From Paenibacillus tyrphae (lineage in GTDB: Bacteria; Bacillota; Bacilli; Paenibacillales; NBRC-103111): a DNA stretch of 64,000 nucleotides. The position numbers were made by a program, and so were the translations under genes. The number at the start of each line of letters is the position of its first letter. Position 1 is the stretch's first letter. Of the stretch, positions 60,129 through 64,000 are shown piece after piece. The notes beneath the pieces were generated by a model. That model was not told where the DNA came from, did not search any database, and saw only the letters and a program-made list of their open reading frames with translations. Where the stretch lies: contig NZ_JNVM01000012.1 in NCBI RefSeq assembly GCF_000722545.1, forward strand, positions 124,001 through 188,000. Reading direction: 5' to 3'.

Positions 60129-61598
60129 TCAATGCGCGGTAACCGGCTGCGGCGCTTCCTTGCGTGCCGGGTACGGATAAGGCTGCGGCGGCTTGCCGTA
60201 TATCGTTTGCGAAGGGAATTTGTCCAGCGTGATCACATACGGATGATTGTAGACGGTCCGCAGATGCTGCTCGGCGTTGACCTTCCCGTCCATCAGAAAT
60301 TTGCCGTTCCACGTGTTGAAATACATCCAGCCGACCTTATTTTTTTTGAGCTGCCGGGGGTCTGGGATCGGGCCGTTCTCTAGGTAGGCGACCAGCTTTT
60401 TGCCGCCGGTCATGTTTACGAGCGTATCGTACACGCTGAGCAGCGGGCTGTAATCGCCGTCCTTGATATACCGGTCCACCCCGATAATATCGACCTTGTC
60501 GTCGCCGGGGTACCAATCCTTCGAATGGATCGTATCGGACGTCGTCCATACCCAAATCAGGTTATCCAGCCCGTGATAGCCGGTAAACCGGTCGAACATC
60601 AGATTGTACAGCCGCTTCGCGGTTTCCGGCCCCTTGGCCCCCCACCAGAACCAGCCTCCTTCCGCCTCGTGCAGCGGACGCCAGACGACCGGGATGCCCG
60701 CCTGCTTGAAGCGGAGAAGCTTCTCCGCCATCTCGTCGAGGTCCCGAAGCAGCAAACGGTTTTCTTCCGTGCCTGGCGTCACGGCTCTCTCCGCGTCGAA
60801 GGTTGTCTTGGAAGCAAAAAATTCGTGTCCTCCCATCGGCGCAGGCCAATGCCATTCCACGGAAACGATCCCGCCGTATTTCGCCCACTCCAGCGCATTG
60901 TCGCCAAAATCCGTCGCGGTGAACCCGGCCATGACCGGCAGCTTCCCCGTGGCGCGGTAAATATAGTCCAGCTCCTCGGAGGAGGTGCGCTGCTGGCCGG
61001 ACAATATGTTTTTCCCGTAGCGGGATGTCATGTAGTTCATCAAAGCCTGCGCTTCGCGCGAGGGCTTCGGCGTGGCAAGCGTGGGCGCTACCTCGGCGAT
61101 CGCGGGCCGCAGCTGCGGGGCTCCGAGCCGGATGTAATCGACGTCGAAGTAACCCCAATAGGTGGAAATACGGATCTCATTCTCGCCTTCCTCCAGCTGC
61201 ACCTGACCGAAATCGGTTTCCGTAAACGCTTCCGTCTGCGGAAACAGCTTCTCCCCCGCCGTGCTGCCGTTCACTTCCACATAGTTCGTCTTATCGCCGA
61301 ACGGCGAAGCATATCCGATCTTGAGCGGGTAGAACCCGTCCGCCTCCACGTTCACCGTGAACCGTACGGCGTCCCCGGCGCGCTCGAAGCCCGTAACATA
61401 GCCCGTCCCCGAGAACCCGGGCCGCGCGGCGGCTATGACCGTCCCCTCCGTCCGGGCGTCCTCCGCCTCGTACAGCATATCGGGGGGCGCGGCGGCCGCT
61501 GCCCTGCTTTCTTTGCCGGCTGCGCCATGCCACAAGCTCAGCGCCAGCACGGCGGCGATACTGATTTTGCCCGCACACGGAATTGCCGTCAATCGCAT
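60129..61598 (-). CDS. Secreted beta-mannanase (GH26) with N-terminal carbohydrate-binding domain
   Basis: A 489-residue secreted enzyme. The signal peptide covers about 1-30. A CBM35/CBM6-like beta sandwich (about 40-160) begins YEAEDARTEGTVI and ends WGYFDVDYIRLG. The GH26 barrel has acid/base Glu311 in WRPLHEAEGGWFWWG and nucleophile Glu407 in VAYLENGP; VEWHWPAPMGG is another conserved substrate-cleft segment. It should cleave internal beta-1,4-mannosidic bonds of plant mannans; the sugar importer at 4-10 kb could take up products, but no link is shown. The ATG is preceded by AGGAGGGGG. Confidence 0.93.
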   Translation of the reverse strand: MRLTAIPCAGKISIAAVLALSLWHGAAGKESRAAAAAPPDMLYEAEDARTEGTVIAAARPGFSGTGYVTGFERAGDAVRFTVNVEADGFYPLKIGYASPFGDKTNYVEVNGSTAGEKLFPQTEAFTETDFGQVQLEEGENEIRISTYWGYFDVDYIRLGAPQLRPAIAEVAPTLATPKPSREAQALMNYMTSRYGKNILSGQQRTSSEELDYIYRATGKLPVMAGFTATDFGDNALEWAKYGGIVSVEWHWPAPMGGHEFFASKTTFDAERAVTPGTEENRLLLRDLDEMAEKLLRFKQAGIPVVWRPLHEAEGGWFWWGAKGPETAKRLYNLMFDRFTGYHGLDNLIWVWTTSDTIHSKDWYPGDDKVDIIGVDRYIKDGDYSPLLSVYDTLVNMTGGKKLVAYLENGPIPDPRQLKKNKVGWMYFNTWNGKFLMDGKVNAEQHLRTVYNHPYVITLDKFPSQTIYGKPPQPYPYPARKEAPQPVTAH

Positions 61599-61825
61599 CT
61601 GGGCCCCCTCCTAAACTTTCCATACTATGAGCTTAACTTGGAAAAAGTCGGAGCGCAACGAAAAAGATAATCGTTCCAATTCTAAAATTTGATTAATTTT
61701 TCCCTAACTCCACAATGGGCTATCATTTTGTTTCCTGGCAACACCGATATAATAACCAGATGCTTTCGGCCGCTGCCGCAAGAATACATAAATTAGACTC
61801 GAACTTACAACCGGGAGGAACTTGC

Positions 61826-63817
61826 ATGTTAAAAAAGTGGGTCAATACTTCAATCCGTATCAAACTAACCGTATTATTACTGGTGCTTTCTTTATTCCCC
61901 TTGCTGTGCAGCACCCTCTTTTTGGCCAATTATTTGACAGCGGAAATTCAAAACGAGACCCGCGACAAAGAGAGAAGTCTGGCCTCATCCAATGTCGGAT
62001 ATATGGAGTACTGGGTGCGTAAACGGACGGAACTCGTACAAGAGATGATCGCAAAAAATCCGGTCTTCAAATCGGGCAATGTCGAAGCGATCAGACCCTT
62101 GCTGAAGGCGTTCGGGGAAATCGACAGCGAGGTCGAATACTACTCCTATGTGGACGCCAACGGAATCAGCAATGCCGCAGATGGAAAAATTAGCCAAATT
62201 ACCGACCGCGATTATTACAAGCAAGCCCGGGAAACGAAGAAGCCCGTCGTCAGCGACATGATCGTGAGCCGCCAAACCGGCAAAAATGTCATCATCTTGC
62301 TTGTGCCTATGCTGAACGAAAAGAACGAATTTATCGGCGCGATTTCCACCATACTCAACTCCGAGATTTTGTACGGACTGACGTCGAATATCAAATTCGG
62401 GAAAACTGGCTTCGGCTTCCTGGTGACCTCCTACGGTACTGTCGTTACGTTCCGGGATGTGGCAGCCGTCGGCAAAAAAGTCGAAGAGGCGTTCACCGCA
62501 GAGCAAGCGGCGGTGTTCCGGTCGGACATCTTGGCCAAAGAGAACGGTATGGTAACCTTCGCAGCTTCGGACGGCGAAAATATCGCCGCCTTTGATACCG
62601 TGCCTTCTACGGGATGGAAAATCATTACGGTCGCTCCGGCCGCCGAAGTGTACGAAGGAATCGCCAAGTCCAAGCTGATCTCTTGGATCTTCATTGCCGT
62701 ATTCGTAGTCATCAACACGCTCTTGGCGCTGCTCATCTCCAGAGCCAACACGAAGCCGATCGTGCTTCTATCCCAGCTTCTCGAGCGGATTGGAACGGGC
62801 GATTTCACAACGAGACTCCCAGTCAAGTCCAAGGACGAAGTCGGTCAGCTGTCTCACAACATGAATACGATGCTGACTTCAATCGGAGGCATGATCCAGC
62901 AGGCCCATGCGACCGCCGAGCATGTCGCGGCTTCCTCCGAGGAGCTGAACGCGATTGCGGACCAGTCGGTCGAAACCTCGAATCACGTCGCCGAGGCGAT
63001 ACAGCAAGTCGTCAACGGCTCGGAGGCGCAAGCGACAGGCGCAGAACAGACATCGAAGGCGATGGAAGAAATGGCTGTCGGCGTGCAAAGAATCGCCGAA
63101 TCCTCCTCCAACGTCTCAGAGCTGTCGTTCGCCTCGGCGCAGGAGGCGCGGGAAGGTAACCAGCTCGTCGATTCGGCGATTCGCCAAATGAAGTCGATCC
63201 AGGAATCGGTCGGACAGACGGCATCCGATTTGGCGGCGCTCAACGAGCTGTCCCAAAAAATCGGCAACATCGTCGAAGTCATCGCAGATATCTCGAATCA
63301 AACGCAGCTCTTGTCGCTCAACGCCTCTATCGAGGCGGCACGCGCCGGGGAGCAAGGCCGGGGCTTCGCCGTCGTCGCCAATGAAGTCAAGAAGCTGGCA
63401 GAGCAGGCGAAGCAATCCGCCGACGATATTGCCGGTCTGGTGAAAGAAGTGCAAGGCTCGACCCGTGCGGCCGTGACCTCGATGAATCAAGGGGTTGCTG
63501 ACGTGGGGCAAGGCTCCAAGCTGATCACCGAAGCCGGAGATCTGTTCCAAAACATTTACGCGTCCGTGCGGAGCATTTCGGAGCAAATTCAAGAAATTTC
63601 CGCCGCCTCCGAGCAAATGTCGGCCGGAACGGAGGAAGTCAGCGCTTCGATGACCGAGCTGGTCACCATTTCGCAAGCTTCCCTGCAAAACGCGCAGGAA
63701 ATTTTGGCTGCTTCCCAGCAGCAGCTCGCTTCGATGGAGGAAATCTCGTCTTCCTCCAAATCGCTGAGCTCGATGTCACAGGAGCTCAACGAAGAGCTGC
63801 TGAAGTTCAAGGTATAA
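61826..63817 (+). CDS. Methyl-accepting chemotaxis protein with dCache domain
   Basis: A 663-residue transmembrane chemoreceptor. Helix 1 (about 12-35: LTVLLLVLSLFPLLCSTLFL) and helix 2 (about 285-305) flank an extracellular dCache_1 sensing domain (ITDRDYYKQARETKKPVV, FIGAISTILNSEILYGL, FGFLVTSYGTVVTF). A HAMP domain (about 305-360) and the methyl-accepting signalling domain follow, with the CheA/CheW-binding hairpin QTQLLSLNASIEAARAGEQG and RGFAVVANEVKKLAEQ. GGGAGG lies eight bases before the ATG. The ligand is unknown; dCache domains often bind amino acids or purines. The 227 bases upstream hold the promoter region. Confidence 0.94.
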   Translation: MLKKWVNTSIRIKLTVLLLVLSLFPLLCSTLFLANYLTAEIQNETRDKERSLASSNVGYMEYWVRKRTELVQEMIAKNPVFKSGNVEAIRPLLKAFGEIDSEVEYYSYVDANGISNAADGKISQITDRDYYKQARETKKPVVSDMIVSRQTGKNVIILLVPMLNEKNEFIGAISTILNSEILYGLTSNIKFGKTGFGFLVTSYGTVVTFRDVAAVGKKVEEAFTAEQAAVFRSDILAKENGMVTFAASDGENIAAFDTVPSTGWKIITVAPAAEVYEGIAKSKLISWIFIAVFVVINTLLALLISRANTKPIVLLSQLLERIGTGDFTTRLPVKSKDEVGQLSHNMNTMLTSIGGMIQQAHATAEHVAASSEELNAIADQSVETSNHVAEAIQQVVNGSEAQATGAEQTSKAMEEMAVGVQRIAESSSNVSELSFASAQEAREGNQLVDSAIRQMKSIQESVGQTASDLAALNELSQKIGNIVEVIADISNQTQLLSLNASIEAARAGEQGRGFAVVANEVKKLAEQAKQSADDIAGLVKEVQGSTRAAVTSMNQGVADVGQGSKLITEAGDLFQNIYASVRSISEQIQEISAASEQMSAGTEEVSASMTELVTISQASLQNAQEILAASQQQLASMEEISSSSKSLSSMSQELNEELLKFKV

Positions 63818-63821
63818 CGGC

Positions 63822-63868
63822 AAAATCGGCAAATCCAAGGGCCTTCCTGGATCTGCCGATTTTTTATT
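63822..63868 (+). terminator. Terminator after the chemoreceptor gene
   Basis: CGGCAAATCCA with TGGATCTGCCG, loop AGGGCCTTCC region, then ATTTTTTATTTTT. Confidence 0.85.
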
Positions 63869-63922
63869 TTTGGGTCGATGCTCGTTTCTTTCCGCAGACG
63901 AGAGCATAAAGCGTTGGGAGCA

Positions 63923-63962
63923 TTCAAAAAAAACACTCCCGGTTATTTTAACGGGAGCGCAG
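63923..63962 (-). terminator. Terminator for a minus-strand gene beyond the window
   Basis: On the minus strand CTCCCG and CGGGAG pair around TTAAAATAAC, followed by TGTTTTTTTT. It predicts a convergent gene ending just past position 64000. Confidence 0.65.
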
Positions 63963-64000
63963 GAGTCTTATGAATGGTTATTAACGAACTAAGCGAATTT

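Noticed and set aside
60525..61670. Plus-strand open frame of 381 codons
   Set aside because: Antisense to the GH26 mannanase; a GC-skew artefact.

Overview
The window looks like chromosomal DNA of a spore-forming, moderately GC-rich Firmicute, most likely Paenibacillaceae. Supporting signs are the GerA/GerB/GerC germinant-receptor operon, a CotS-like coat kinase, YesM/YesN-type two-component control beside an LplABC-type sugar importer, copper-amine-oxidase-like stalk domains, strong AGGAGG ribosome binding sites and frequent GTG/TTG starts. I see no rRNA, tRNA, CRISPR array, insertion sequence or prophage.

Layout. 1-3.9 kb: truncated LTA-synthase-type gene, a glycosyltransferase-like C-terminal fragment, an aldo/keto reductase and an AraC regulator. 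3.9-10.9 kb: sugar ABC importer and its histidine kinase/response regulator. 11-15.8 kb: a Ser/Thr kinase relic, a TRM11-like methyltransferase, a double-GNAT protein, signal peptidase I, a small alarmone synthetase and a small membrane protein. 15.8-20.2 kb: MMPL exporter with a two-component system. 20.4-24.0 kb: a two-gene TOMM (thiazole/oxazole-modified peptide) maturation locus without a visible precursor or dehydrogenase gene. 24.2-26.3 kb: MFS pump and MarR regulator. 26.5-31.9 kb: germination operon and CotS-like gene. 31.9-33.8 kb: ywnB, a DsbA-like gene and the Rrf2 gene ywnA, with two matching operators. 33.9-35.1 kb: two tandem unknown Ser/Gly-rich proteins. 35.1-39.4 kb: UvrC-like protein lacking its second nuclease domain, GNAT, and tandem polysaccharide deacetylases. 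39.5-45 kb: ECF sigma factor, DUF4179-type regulator, XRE regulators (one broken), stalk protein and DUF5643-like protein. 45-49.5 kb: DJ-1 protein, an AT-rich broken gene and a Fur-controlled iron importer without ATPase. 49.5-54.5 kb: CAP/stalk protein, AI-2E transporter, SLH relic, lipoprotein and a response-regulator/TolB-like chimera. 54.6-57.4 kb: an AAA ATPase/TPR/membrane-protein operon. 57.5-64 kb: acyl-CoA dehydrogenase-like gene, EamA relic, DinB, GH26 mannanase and a chemoreceptor.

The most informative regulatory signal is a promoter motif, GAACC-N16-CGCC, found with identical spacing upstream of the ECF sigma gene itself, one deacetylase and two divergent secreted-protein genes. 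It suggests a local cell-envelope regulon. The most striking gene-decay pattern is a set of remnants: kinase, XRE, SLH, EamA, an AT-rich ORF with one stop, and the response-regulator/TolB chimera. Together they suggest repeated deletion in this part of the genome.
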